64,000 nucleotides of DNA from an uncultured Chloroflexota bacterium (GTDB lineage Bacteria; Chloroflexota; Dehalococcoidia; Lucifugimonadales; UBA1127). The DNA lies in the NCBI GenBank assembly GCA_913045315.1, contig CAJWQJ010000001.1:62001-126000 (forward strand). The letters are read 5' to 3'. The stretch's first letter is position 1; the number at the start of each line of letters is the position of its first letter. The notes below the pieces were generated by a model that worked only from the letters and a program-made list of their open reading frames with translations, had not been told where the DNA came from and did no database searches. The position numbers and the translations under genes were made by a program. Of this stretch, positions 1-7,801 are shown piece after piece.

Positions 1-1
1 T

Positions 2-715
2 GAAAATTTTATTGAAAGCGATTCGATAGTTACTATTGCTGGCTTCTCTGTTATTTTTCTAATAACATTTATAGGTTCAGTACTTTTGGCTAATGCAGTG
101 AGAAAAATATTGAGTTTCATGCTCTTGGCTTGGGTTGACTCTGCTGCAGGTGCCACAGCAGGAATTCTTACAGCTTCCATAGTTTGGGTTGCGATTATTG
201 CATTAGTTGGATCTCTTCCTTTTGATGGGCCACGCAACTCTTTTGAAGACTCAAAGGCTGCTGAAGTTTTAACAGATAATAGTTCGTTTTTCTTAATTCT
301 TTTACCGGACGACTACAAGGATGTAATTTCTTTTATTGGAGCAGACTATACTGTGCCTTCGATTTCAATAATAAATCTTAAACCAAAACTTGACGAAAAT
401 GGCGGCAAGCTTGAAGCCACTTTAATGGTTGAAAATTCTAACCCATTTGGTGCAAATCTTCGATCTTTGGAGTATGAGCTTTATACAATTGTGGACAATG
501 TAGAACAATCACTAGGACAGGGATTAAATAAAGAGATATATATAAAAAGAGAATCAGAAACACCTGTAGAAATTTTTATTAACATAAAAGAAAATATTTT
601 TGACCATGATAACTTTGGTGTTAGGGGAAATGCAGAAATAAAATTTCCCCTAAGCTCAAAATCGGTATCTATTCCATACGATACAGGTATATTTAATAAT
701 TTATCCCTTAATTAA
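2..715 (+). CDS. CvpA-family membrane protein fused to a LEA14/WHy-like domain (5' partial)
   Basis: The frame is already open at the window edge and runs through a TTG at position 86, so the true start lies upstream. The first ~75 visible residues hold at least two hydrophobic helices around AGFSVIFLITFIGSVLLA and the AGATAGILTASIVWVAIIAL segment, the GA-rich layout typical of CvpA/colicin V production proteins. The last ~110 residues are soluble and beta-rich. They carry the pattern ENSNPFGANLRSLEYELY followed by a polar stretch and IFINI, which resembles the LEA14/WHy domain (NPNPF, then L.YEL). CvpA proteins are inner-membrane proteins of poorly defined role. The family calls are by pattern recognition; the fusion itself is read directly from one open frame. 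No function is proposed beyond a membrane-anchored extracytoplasmic or cytoplasmic WHy-like module. Confidence 0.75.
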   Translation, partial: ENFIESDSIVTIAGFSVIFLITFIGSVLLANAVRKILSFMLLAWVDSAAGATAGILTASIVWVAIIALVGSLPFDGPRNSFEDSKAAEVLTDNSSFFLILLPDDYKDVISFIGADYTVPSISIINLKPKLDENGGKLEATLMVENSNPFGANLRSLEYELYTIVDNVEQSLGQGLNKEIYIKRESETPVEIFINIKENIFDHDNFGVRGNAEIKFPLSSKSVSIPYDTGIFNNLSLN

Positions 716-807
716 TCTATTTAATAGATCAAAATGACAGAATTAGACATAAGGGTGTACAATCGTTCTTGAGTAATATGTATCAAGCTTTTTAAAGAGG
801 TAACAGC

Positions 808-1002
808 ATGAACTTTATAAGAGGTATTGGGCTTCCAGAATTACTTATTGTTCTTTTTATAGTTCTATTAATTTTTGGAAGCACTAGGCTTCCTAAATTA
901 GCAAATTCTATGGGTAAAGCTATTAAGGAATTTCGAAAGGGAGCAGGAGAAGGCGAAGAACTTGTATCTAAAAGAAGATCAAAAAACAGTTCAGATAAAT
1001 AA
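808..1002 (+). CDS. tatA: Sec-independent translocase subunit TatA/E
   Basis: This 64-residue protein has the full TatA architecture: a short N-terminus with the GLPELLIV motif, one transmembrane helix (about residues 8-25), the FGSTRLPKLANSMGKAIKEF hinge and amphipathic helix, and a charged tail. TatA forms the pore-like component that moves folded proteins across the cytoplasmic membrane together with TatC. An AGAGG ribosome site lies about 8 nt before the ATG. No tatC is visible in the window, so its partner must be encoded elsewhere. Length and motif order are normal for the family. Confidence 0.93.
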   Translation: MNFIRGIGLPELLIVLFIVLLIFGSTRLPKLANSMGKAIKEFRKGAGEGEELVSKRRSKNSSDK

Positions 1003-1031
1003 ATTACTAATGAGTAGTTTAGGAGCTATGA

Positions 1032-1913
1032 ATGGATTTTGGCGGCTTTAGAATAGAAGAACCAATTCCACAACTTGATAACCCCCATATGTTTGTTACT
1101 GTTCGGGATTGGGTCAATGTTGGAAATGTTGGAGCGATGGCGCTGAATTACATGGGTGAATCTTTCGACTCAAAAAAACTTGGAAGAATTGAAAAACCTG
1201 GAATCTACTACGATTTTACTCGATATAGACCCAAACGAAAGAAAGACGGAACATTAAGTGTTCCGAATACTTCTATTAATTACATCAAAACACCAGAAAA
1301 AGAAGATTTTATACTTGTTGATGCTCTTGAACCGCATTGGGATGGCGAAAAGTTTGTTGAGTCCCTTCTTGACCTTGCAAGTTATTTCGGAGTTAAAAGG
1401 TACGCACTAATTGGTGGCATGTATGGAAGTTCGCCACATACAAGACCACTAAAAATGAGTGGAAGAACTACTGAGAAGACGATACAACAAACCTTTGACA
1501 CATTTGGAGTTCAGGAAAGCAAATACGGTGGCACCACTACTATAATGGTTCTTGCAAGTGAGCGTGCGGCTGCACGGGGAATTGATATGATGCATCTTAT
1601 CGTTCAACTTCCTCCTTATGTCCGAGTAGAGGAGTTTTATCGTGGAGGTGAAACATTACTCAAAGTATTAAATTCAATTTACAAACTCAATATTGATTTA
1701 GAAGATGTTGCAGTACAGGCTGATCAGCAGCAAATAGAACTCAATAAAATCGTTGAAGGCAATCCTCAGGTTCGTGCTTTATTGAGACAACTTGAGGCAA
1801 ATTATGATTACCGTGCAGAAGATATCAAAGATTCTTCAGATACAGAAGGATCTACTGAATTGTCCGATGAACTCAGACAGTTTATTAATGATATTGAAAC
1901 TGGTAACGATTAA
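1032..1913 (+). CDS. PAC2 family (proteasome assembly chaperone 2-like) protein
   Basis: The 293-residue soluble protein matches the bacterial PAC2/DUF75 family. It has an N-terminal RDWVNVGNVGAMALNYM segment, a central strand ILVDALEPHWDGEKF, then KRYALIGGMYGSSPHTRP and a late TTTIMVLASERAAARGIDMM region where members place their conserved small residues. Family members share a fold with eukaryotic proteasome assembly chaperones, but their bacterial function is unknown and most hosts have no proteasome. It lies 29 nt after tatA on the same strand, so co-transcription is plausible. The C-terminal ~50 residues are acidic and low in complexity. Confidence 0.8.
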   Translation: MDFGGFRIEEPIPQLDNPHMFVTVRDWVNVGNVGAMALNYMGESFDSKKLGRIEKPGIYYDFTRYRPKRKKDGTLSVPNTSINYIKTPEKEDFILVDALEPHWDGEKFVESLLDLASYFGVKRYALIGGMYGSSPHTRPLKMSGRTTEKTIQQTFDTFGVQESKYGGTTTIMVLASERAAARGIDMMHLIVQLPPYVRVEEFYRGGETLLKVLNSIYKLNIDLEDVAVQADQQQIELNKIVEGNPQVRALLRQLEANYDYRAEDIKDSSDTEGSTELSDELRQFINDIETGND

Positions 1914-1973
1914 TGTTTAATCGCTCTGGCTAATGCTTGAGCTTTAGACAAAGTAGATATTAGGAGAACAGAA

Positions 1974-2909
1974 ATGTTTAAAGTTGTTCTTGAAGTTTTT
2001 AAAGGCTATGGGCCGGTTCTTGTAAAAGGCTTTCCTTCCATTGCATTAGCGTTAGCAATCCTCTCTTTTGTTATTGCATTAACTGCTTTGTCTGAGTCCA
2101 GTTCTATAAATTCAATAAGCACCACTTCACTTGAAAAAAATATTCAATCATTACTAAAGTCTGAGCAAGAAAATACGCTAACCAGACAAATAACGGCTTC
2201 TCAGTCAGATAAATTGGATGAAATTGAAACAATCAATAATTCATTGAGCCAATCAAGAGATCAAATATTAATTGAACAACAATCAATAATTCAGAATCAA
2301 AAAGAACTTACTTCTCAAGTTCTTGCCGCTGAGGAAAATCTCATTCAAAGACTTAATGGTCAACATGATCTTGAAAAACATATTCAAGGACTAAATAATC
2401 AAATAGCAGAACAAGAAGCCTCCTTGGAAGATTCTGTAAAAAACGTGGAACAGGTAAAAAGTAATCTTTCTGACACTATCAAAATATTAACTAATAATAC
2501 AAAGAAGTTATCCGAACTAGATAGCAAAACATCAATTCATAGTGATGATTTAACTAATCTTATAACTACTCAAGTTAATCTTGAGTCTAAGATCGTCCAA
2601 CTGCAGAAGGATGTTTCAAAGTTAACTTCTAAAGTTGCAGAAGCATCTGTTTATGCTGAAACTGCAGATGCATATTTTGAATGGAAATATGTTAAGGCAG
2701 TCAGTAGTGGACAACCAGATTCTGAAGAGCAGATTAATCTTGCAAATGAAACCCTATCAAATACTGTTCTAGCTACACCAAATCAAGAGTTGAAAGTTTC
2801 TTTTAATGATTGGCAGCAATCAATAATAACGCATCTTAAGGAAAAACGAGAAGGTGAATTCCTAACTAAATTAGGGAATTTGTTAAATGCGGCATTAGCT
2901 CCTGAATAA
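1974..2909 (+). CDS. Membrane-anchored coiled-coil protein, unknown function
   Basis: I do not recognise a named family. The 311-residue product has one N-terminal transmembrane helix (about residues 17-40, FPSIALALAILSFVIALTAL) followed by ~180 residues with heptad-like spacing of L/I and many Q, N, S and K, consistent with an extended coiled coil. The C-terminus (about 220-311) looks globular, containing YAETADAYFEWKYVKAVSSG. A GGAG ribosome site precedes the ATG at 1974. It sits between the PAC2 gene and another membrane protein on the same strand. The topology suggests a single-pass protein with an extracytoplasmic coiled coil, similar in outline to RmuC-like or chemoreceptor-like stalks, but no signature motif of either is present. 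Confidence 0.7.
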   Translation: MFKVVLEVFKGYGPVLVKGFPSIALALAILSFVIALTALSESSSINSISTTSLEKNIQSLLKSEQENTLTRQITASQSDKLDEIETINNSLSQSRDQILIEQQSIIQNQKELTSQVLAAEENLIQRLNGQHDLEKHIQGLNNQIAEQEASLEDSVKNVEQVKSNLSDTIKILTNNTKKLSELDSKTSIHSDDLTNLITTQVNLESKIVQLQKDVSKLTSKVAEASVYAETADAYFEWKYVKAVSSGQPDSEEQINLANETLSNTVLATPNQELKVSFNDWQQSIITHLKEKREGEFLTKLGNLLNAALAPE

Positions 2910-2970
2910 TGGAGCGTATTTAACTTTATTACATTGCTTGTAATGTTCGACGAATGTAATGAGGATGATT

Positions 2971-3675
2971 ATGGATTCGAAAGCAGCAGGGTTAACGTTG
3001 TCACTTGGAATTGTAATTGCAATTATTGGCTATATTTTGTGGCAAAGCACAATAGGGTTAGATACAAAGCTAGATGATATAACAACTATTCTTCAAAATT
3101 CAGCTGATGGTGTTAATATTCTGCAAATAGCTACTATTATGGTAGGTGTTGGTTTAGTTGTTCATGCTGTAGGATTGTTAAATACCCGAGGGATTGCTGG
3201 TGGAAATAGTGAAAACCTAGGAATATTTTGTATTATCACTGCGATTTTCATATGGGTTACTAGTCTTAGTCTAAGTTTAGCCATGGCAGAAATGGGCGAA
3301 AAATATCTTGCAGCTCTTCCAGGTGCACAAGCTGGAGACGCTACTGCGATATCAATTGTTGGAAGTATCGAAGTTGCCGGCGGATTTACCCAATCTGTTC
3401 AAGTAGCTGCAAATAGCTTAGCAGCGTTACTAGCTGGAATAGGCTGGATTTCTGTAGGCATTGCCTACAGAGGAAGTGATTTTAAAGGAGCGTTGTCATT
3501 TCTTCCTCTTGGTTGGCTAGCTATCTTACAAGGGTTGATTTTAGTTGTGGCTATGATTGTCATTAACCCATTAGTAAGCCTTGAAGCTGGTAGTCAAATT
3601 TCAGGAATAAGTTTTGTATTAATTGTTCTTTGGTCTGTGTCTGCTGGACTTAAGCTGTATAGCTCATCTGATTAA
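2971..3675 (+). CDS. Polytopic membrane protein, unknown function
   Basis: About six hydrophobic segments alternate with short polar loops across 234 residues, starting with LTLSLGIVIAIIGYILW and ending in ISFVLIVLWSVSAGLKLY. In-frame ATGs occur at 2959, 2965 and 2971; I chose 2971 because GAGG at 2961-2964 is correctly spaced only for that one. No catalytic or transport motif is apparent. The preceding coiled-coil gene ends 61 nt upstream and may be part of the same transcript. It converges on the YHS gene with only 12 nt between the two stop codons. Confidence 0.7.
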   Translation: MDSKAAGLTLSLGIVIAIIGYILWQSTIGLDTKLDDITTILQNSADGVNILQIATIMVGVGLVVHAVGLLNTRGIAGGNSENLGIFCIITAIFIWVTSLSLSLAMAEMGEKYLAALPGAQAGDATAISIVGSIEVAGGFTQSVQVAANSLAALLAGIGWISVGIAYRGSDFKGALSFLPLGWLAILQGLILVVAMIVINPLVSLEAGSQISGISFVLIVLWSVSAGLKLYSSSD

Positions 3676-3690
3676 AAAGTAAATGAGCTA
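3660..3690. terminator. Weak convergent inverted repeat
   Basis: An 8-bp perfect inverted repeat (TAGCTCAT / ATGAGCTA) with a 15-nt loop spans both convergent stop codons. It could serve as a shared terminator, but it lacks a clear T tract and the loop is long, so the call is tentative. Confidence 0.25.
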
Positions 3691-3900
3691 CATATCAATG
3701 TGTTTGTTACCAGATAGATATTCCTGTGGTTCTTTAGAAAAGGCGACTCTACAACCCGGTGCACAAAAATAAAAAATTTCTCCGTTGTGTTCGAACGTAC
3801 CACCATTAGGGGTGTCTTTTGACACGTACATACCACATACTGGATCCGTTGCCTTGTTTCCGTTTGGAAGCATTCTAAGCAAAATGTTTTTCATAACCAC
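3688..3900 (-). CDS. YHS domain protein
   Basis: The 70-residue protein carries a YHS domain: TDPVCGMYV with Cys22, then EIFYFCAPGCRVAF with Cys46 and Cys50. In this family those residues bind metal ions (copper, silver or heme-associated metals), and the domain also occurs fused to heavy-metal ATPases. Here it stands alone, with no metal transporter adjacent. The start may instead be the second Met (residue 3). It lies just downstream of the lipoate ligase-like gene on the same strand, 25 nt apart. Confidence 0.85.
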   Translation of the reverse strand: MVMKNILLRMLPNGNKATDPVCGMYVSKDTPNGGTFEHNGEIFYFCAPGCRVAFSKEPQEYLSGNKHIDM

Positions 3901-3925
3901 AACTTAAAGAACAAAATTATTTCCA

Positions 3926-4663
3926 TCAGGCTTTATAACGTTGAATCTTATATTTTGCAAGTTCAAGAGTATCTTCATTAAGAGAAACCTCTTTTAGATC
4001 GTTATGCATAGAAAACTCCTCAATAAGTTCTTTGATAACGTTTTGTATCGTAACCTGGCCAATTTCGTCTGAAATACTTCCTACAGTATTGGAATTCCAT
4101 ACAATTTCAAGATGAGAATACACATCAGATAGAATCTCTTTGATTGATCTATTGTTCGCTACTACTATTATTCCCCCAAGGTACGTTGCTCTTGAAGCTA
4201 TTCTTTGTCCTAAACCAATAATTTTTTTCAGGTGTCTGGCATTTACACTAAAATCTCCTGGGCAATATTCTCCTTCGATCTTGCCGATATTTGCATCTAC
4301 TCCTAAATTTCTTAACACTGCACGTAGCGAATTCGATATACCAATGAAACGTGGAATAAGGCCAGATCTAGGTAGATCGGATCTTTTAATTATTGAGAAA
4401 GCAATAGTCGTATCTGTCATTGCGACTGCTCGACCCCCAACAATTCGACGAGTTCCTTGGAATCCGTGAAGAGCCGCAGATGCTTTTGCAGAATCATATC
4501 CTCTAGATACAACATCCTGCGGTCCAAATGCTACTACTTTTGGAGGGACATATATTCTTATTGTGTCCTCTTCTTCCCCATTACTTATTCTGTCCAATAA
4601 AGCCTTAGAAATTGCAATATCTAAGGAGGGGTTTTCAGGATAAGACTCGGTAACTAAGTTCAT
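3926..4663 (-). CDS. Lipoate-protein ligase A / BPL-LPL family protein
   Basis: The sequence shows the cofactor-transferase fold: VVAFGPQDVVSRGYD at about 49-63, the RRIVGGRAVAMTDTTIAFSI motif (residues ~72-92) corresponding to the family's RRxxGGGAVxHD, and a later ARHLKKIIGLGQRIASRAT segment matching the KIxGxAQ motif. Members attach lipoate or octanoate to the E2 and H subunits of 2-oxoacid dehydrogenase and glycine cleavage complexes. The His of the RRxxGG motif is replaced here (AMTD). Whether it is a ligase (LplA) or an octanoyltransferase (LipM) cannot be decided from sequence alone. The start codon lies 2 nt after the PHP gene stop, so translation is probably coupled. Confidence 0.78.
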   Translation of the reverse strand: MNLVTESYPENPSLDIAISKALLDRISNGEEEDTIRIYVPPKVVAFGPQDVVSRGYDSAKASAALHGFQGTRRIVGGRAVAMTDTTIAFSIIKRSDLPRSGLIPRFIGISNSLRAVLRNLGVDANIGKIEGEYCPGDFSVNARHLKKIIGLGQRIASRATYLGGIIVVANNRSIKEILSDVYSHLEIVWNSNTVGSISDEIGQVTIQNVIKELIEEFSMHNDLKEVSLNEDTLELAKYKIQRYKA

Positions 4664-4665
4664 CG

Positions 4666-5484
4666 TTAACCATTTATTTTGAAAATTTCGTTATTTAAAT
4701 CAAGTCGTTTCGAAGAATATGGCGATGGATTACCTGTGTGGAATCCATCCATTGGGATTGAAGCGTTTGATCTTAGTGCCTCTATTAAGTCATATTCATT
4801 TCGGATGTCTTCATCAAAGTAAGTTGATCCCTTGCCTAGTCCTTGTAGCGAATGCGCATCGCTTCCACCTGTACCACTAATTCCCAACACTTCTGCTACT
4901 TCTTGGGCAAAACGATTTTCAGTGTCAATATTTCCGCCGTTAACAACTTCTATGGAGTCCATCAGAGGAAACACAGGGTGTTTCGATGCCTCTTCAGCGG
5001 TATCAGGAAAGTTTTGAGTGTCTCTGAAAAGTATATTTTGAGAGTAAACACCTTGAAGATCAAAGAAAAATCGAAATGGATGTGCGAGTATTAAGAACCC
5101 TCCAACGTCATCAATTTCTTTTCTAAGCAACTCTACTTGTTCTATGCCCCCATGGAAGCCAGTTACCTGTTTTTCTAGTCCAATAGCAATTACATGACCT
5201 AGTGGAGTATAGACTTCCAAGCCTCGAATCAGAACGAGATCATGTGAGTCTGAAAATTTTTCGAAATCATACTTTGCCCAACCTTCATGTTCGGCAACCA
5301 TAATTCCAGTTAAGCCAATTCTCTTAGCCTCTTGAAACATATCTTCCGGATCTAGCCCACTATCTGCACTTCCTCGGTTAGTATGAACGTGTAAATCAAA
5401 GATTGATGGCAATACAGATTCCTTTTTGATCATAAAAGTTTTGGGGACATTTTTATGTGTAACGGAATTTAGCTTCAACGTCAA
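4666..5484 (-). CDS. PHP domain metal-dependent phosphoesterase
   Basis: Metal-binding PHP motifs appear in order: DLHVHT (~30-35), AEHEGW (~65), ILAHPF (~133) and a late GGSDAHS (~207). Such stand-alone PHP proteins hydrolyse phosphoester or nucleotide substrates with a trinuclear metal centre; the substrate here is unknown. The listed start is a TTG without a convincing ribosome site, and Met18 (MIKKESVLP) is an alternative because the conserved domain begins shortly after it. It is the first gene of a probable PHP-lipoate ligase pair. The promoter region between it and the divergent acyl-CoA dehydrogenase gene is about 125 nt long. Confidence 0.82.
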   Translation of the reverse strand: MTLKLNSVTHKNVPKTFMIKKESVLPSIFDLHVHTNRGSADSGLDPEDMFQEAKRIGLTGIMVAEHEGWAKYDFEKFSDSHDLVLIRGLEVYTPLGHVIAIGLEKQVTGFHGGIEQVELLRKEIDDVGGFLILAHPFRFFFDLQGVYSQNILFRDTQNFPDTAEEASKHPVFPLMDSIEVVNGGNIDTENRFAQEVAEVLGISGTGGSDAHSLQGLGKGSTYFDEDIRNEYDLIEALRSNASIPMDGFHTGNPSPYSSKRLDLNNEIFKING

Positions 5485-5610
5485 GTGTAAATAAACAAAA
5501 AAGTATTGACAAATACAATCAATAGAGTTAGTTTGATTCGGTTAGAAGTTTTATACATAATTTGTATTTAACTTTTGTAACTAACGAAATTGGTTCCGGG
5601 AGGATTGAAA

Positions 5611-6837
5611 ATGGATTTTAGATACCATTATACTGATGAGCAAGAAACGTTTAGAACTGAAGTCCGAGACTACTTGTCTGCAAATATTCCTGAAGATATG
5701 AGATCACCAGTTGATGCTCGATTGAGTCTTACACAAGAGCAGTACAAGTTCTGGCGTGTTATGCACCAGCAATTGGCAGCAAAAGGTTGGATGTACCCAA
5801 CATACCCTGCTGAATATGGTGGTGGTGGACTTAGTGGAGACCATGAAACAATTATCATGGAAGAGTTTGAACGAGCAGGTGTAGTAAGAGACTTCACCAA
5901 TGCTTTGTGTTTGCCTACATTGATGGTTTGGGCAAATGAAGAGCAGAAGCATCAATTCCTTACTCCTCTTCTAAAGTGTGAGAAGGTTGCATTTCAAAAT
6001 TTCTCAGAACCTGAAGCAGGTTCAGACTTAGCTTCACTTCAAAGTCGAGCTGAACGAGATGGTGATGATTGGATAATTACAGGAACTAAAACATGGGTGA
6101 GTGGACACGGTGATCCAGATTGGCTGTTTGGACCAATAGTCACTGACCAAGATGCACCTCGACATAGAAACCTTGGTTATTTCATGATTCCTTCGCCAGC
6201 TGAAGGCCTTTCAATCCAAAGGCTCGATCTTCTGACTGGTCATGACCAACAATTTATTTTCATGGATCATGTTCGTGTTGCTGGCGACCACCTTATTGGC
6301 GGCGATCATCAAGGTTGGCAGGTTGCACAAAGCACACTTGAGATTGAGCATGGTGGACGTGGTGTAGCATTCCCTAAGGATGAACCTTTAGAGAATCTCA
6401 TAGACTACGTAGAGACTGCAAGCAATGGTGAAGGTGCACTTGCTGAAGATCCAGTTGTTCAACAACTTGCAATGGAAGCAGTTATTGATTCTCAGATCAA
6501 TGCTCTATTCCAAAGAAGAAACTACCACCTCTACCAAGCAAGGGAAGAGATGACTTACCATGGCTCTCAGAGTTCTCTATGGAGAAAAACCTTCAACATG
6601 ACTAATGCTGATAGGGCCAGAGAAATCATGGGTATGTATTCAATGACAGGTGTTGATGAACCAACTGCACCATATAAGGGACAACCTGAGGTTTACCAGC
6701 GTGGGAGTTTAGTTGGAGCACATCCTGGAGGAACAATTGAAATCCAAAAGGTAATTATTGCACGTAGAATGGGTATTAGCCGAACTAAAGAACGTGCTGC
6801 TGCAACACCATCTACAACTGGGGCTACTGGAGTTTAA
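5611..6837 (+). CDS. Acyl-CoA dehydrogenase family protein (full length)
   Basis: This is a 408-residue flavoprotein of the acyl-CoA dehydrogenase (ACAD) family, with an N-terminal helical domain (FRYHYTDEQETFRTEVRDYL), the ASKGW-like LAAKGWMYPTYPAEYGGGG segment, the FAD/substrate motif FQNFSEPEAGSDLASLQS near residue 140, a beta domain, and a C-terminal helical bundle ending in HPGGTIEIQKVIIARRMG. The family oxidises acyl-CoA thioesters at the alpha-beta bond and passes electrons to ETF. An in-frame TTG occurs at 5590, but GGGAGG at 5598-5603 fits the ATG at 5611. It is followed by a strong terminator and then three more ACAD-like genes. The substrate cannot be inferred. Confidence 0.92.
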   Translation: MDFRYHYTDEQETFRTEVRDYLSANIPEDMRSPVDARLSLTQEQYKFWRVMHQQLAAKGWMYPTYPAEYGGGGLSGDHETIIMEEFERAGVVRDFTNALCLPTLMVWANEEQKHQFLTPLLKCEKVAFQNFSEPEAGSDLASLQSRAERDGDDWIITGTKTWVSGHGDPDWLFGPIVTDQDAPRHRNLGYFMIPSPAEGLSIQRLDLLTGHDQQFIFMDHVRVAGDHLIGGDHQGWQVAQSTLEIEHGGRGVAFPKDEPLENLIDYVETASNGEGALAEDPVVQQLAMEAVIDSQINALFQRRNYHLYQAREEMTYHGSQSSLWRKTFNMTNADRAREIMGMYSMTGVDEPTAPYKGQPEVYQRGSLVGAHPGGTIEIQKVIIARRMGISRTKERAAATPSTTGATGV

Positions 6838-6870
6838 TACCCAGCAACCCAAAAATTGATAGTTTAAAGA

Positions 6871-6906
6871 AGCAGGGCTCCAATCATTCTGGAGCCCTGC
6901 TTTTTC
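6871..6906 (+). terminator. Rho-independent terminator
   Basis: A perfect 12-bp GC-rich stem (AGCAGGGCTCCA / TGGAGCCCTGCT) with a 7-nt loop is followed at once by a T run. It ends the first acyl-CoA dehydrogenase transcript and separates it from the next three ACAD-like genes. Confidence 0.92.
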
Positions 6907-6943
6907 TGTAGTGCACATGTTGATTGTTTTAGGAGGATGCCTA

Positions 6944-7783
6944 ATGGATTTTCGAGAACAAGAAGAATCTCAAGAACGTAAAGCTTTTAGACAAATTGTT
7001 CGTGAATGGATGGAATACCATAAACCTCAAATATCTTCTCAACCTTCTGGTAATGGTAGATTGCCTGCAGAAACTCAGGCTGAGGTTAGAAAATTCCGTG
7101 TTGCACTAGGAAAACAAGGGTGGATCGCTCCCACCTACCCTAAAGAGATTGGTGGTGGTGGTCTCCCGCCTGTTCCGGCCTCAATTATTCAGGAGGAGAT
7201 TCGAAGATTGGCGGTTCCTTTTATGGGTGACAATGATCGATGGATTCCTGCTATGATGTTATGGGGAACGAATGAACAGCGTAGAAAATATCTTTTGCCT
7301 GCTTTACGTGGTGAATCTATTACATGGCAACTTTTCAGTGAACCTCAGAGTGGATCGGATCTAGCTGAAGTAAGAACTACTGCTGTTGAAACCAGTGATG
7401 GTTACCTTATCAATGGTCAAAAAGCTTACATTACGGGAAGATTTGATCCAGATCAATACTGGACTTTGGCGGTTACAAGTTCAGATCGACCGCAGAAGAC
7501 GAATTTAGGTATATTTATGATTGATGCTAGTATTCCTGGAGTTTCAACTGAACCACAAAGGCTTTTAAACTGGGATCATGGAAATGAGCAAAATGTTTTC
7601 TTAGAAAATGTTCTAGTTCCCAAGAATTCTCTTGTTGGAGGCTTATATCAAGGTTGGGAAATTGCTCAAACGATATTAGAAGGTGAGCGAGGTGGTTTTG
7701 CATTTCGGATGAGTGATGATGGAACCATGGAAAGTATTATGGAGTTCCTAAAGGAAGAGAGAGAACGTAATTCTGCTTCGTAG
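6944..7783 (+). CDS. Acyl-CoA dehydrogenase-like protein lacking the C-terminal helical domain
   Basis: The ATG at 6944 is preceded by AGGAGG (6931-6936); a GTG at 6911 is in frame but lacks such a site. The 279 residues cover the ACAD N-terminal helical domain (GKQGWIAPTYPKEIGGGG) and the middle beta domain with an intact WQLFSEPQSGSDLAEVRTTA motif. The frame stops about 25 residues after LVGGLYQGWEIAQTILEGER, so the roughly 120-residue C-terminal domain is missing. That domain carries part of the FAD site and usually the catalytic base. No frameshifted remainder is seen in the 18-nt gap before the next gene. It may pair with a neighbouring ACAD as a heteromer, or be a truncated copy. Confidence 0.82.
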   Translation: MDFREQEESQERKAFRQIVREWMEYHKPQISSQPSGNGRLPAETQAEVRKFRVALGKQGWIAPTYPKEIGGGGLPPVPASIIQEEIRRLAVPFMGDNDRWIPAMMLWGTNEQRRKYLLPALRGESITWQLFSEPQSGSDLAEVRTTAVETSDGYLINGQKAYITGRFDPDQYWTLAVTSSDRPQKTNLGIFMIDASIPGVSTEPQRLLNWDHGNEQNVFLENVLVPKNSLVGGLYQGWEIAQTILEGERGGFAFRMSDDGTMESIMEFLKEERERNSAS

Positions 7784-7801
7784 TAACAAAAGGAACCAAG
7801 A

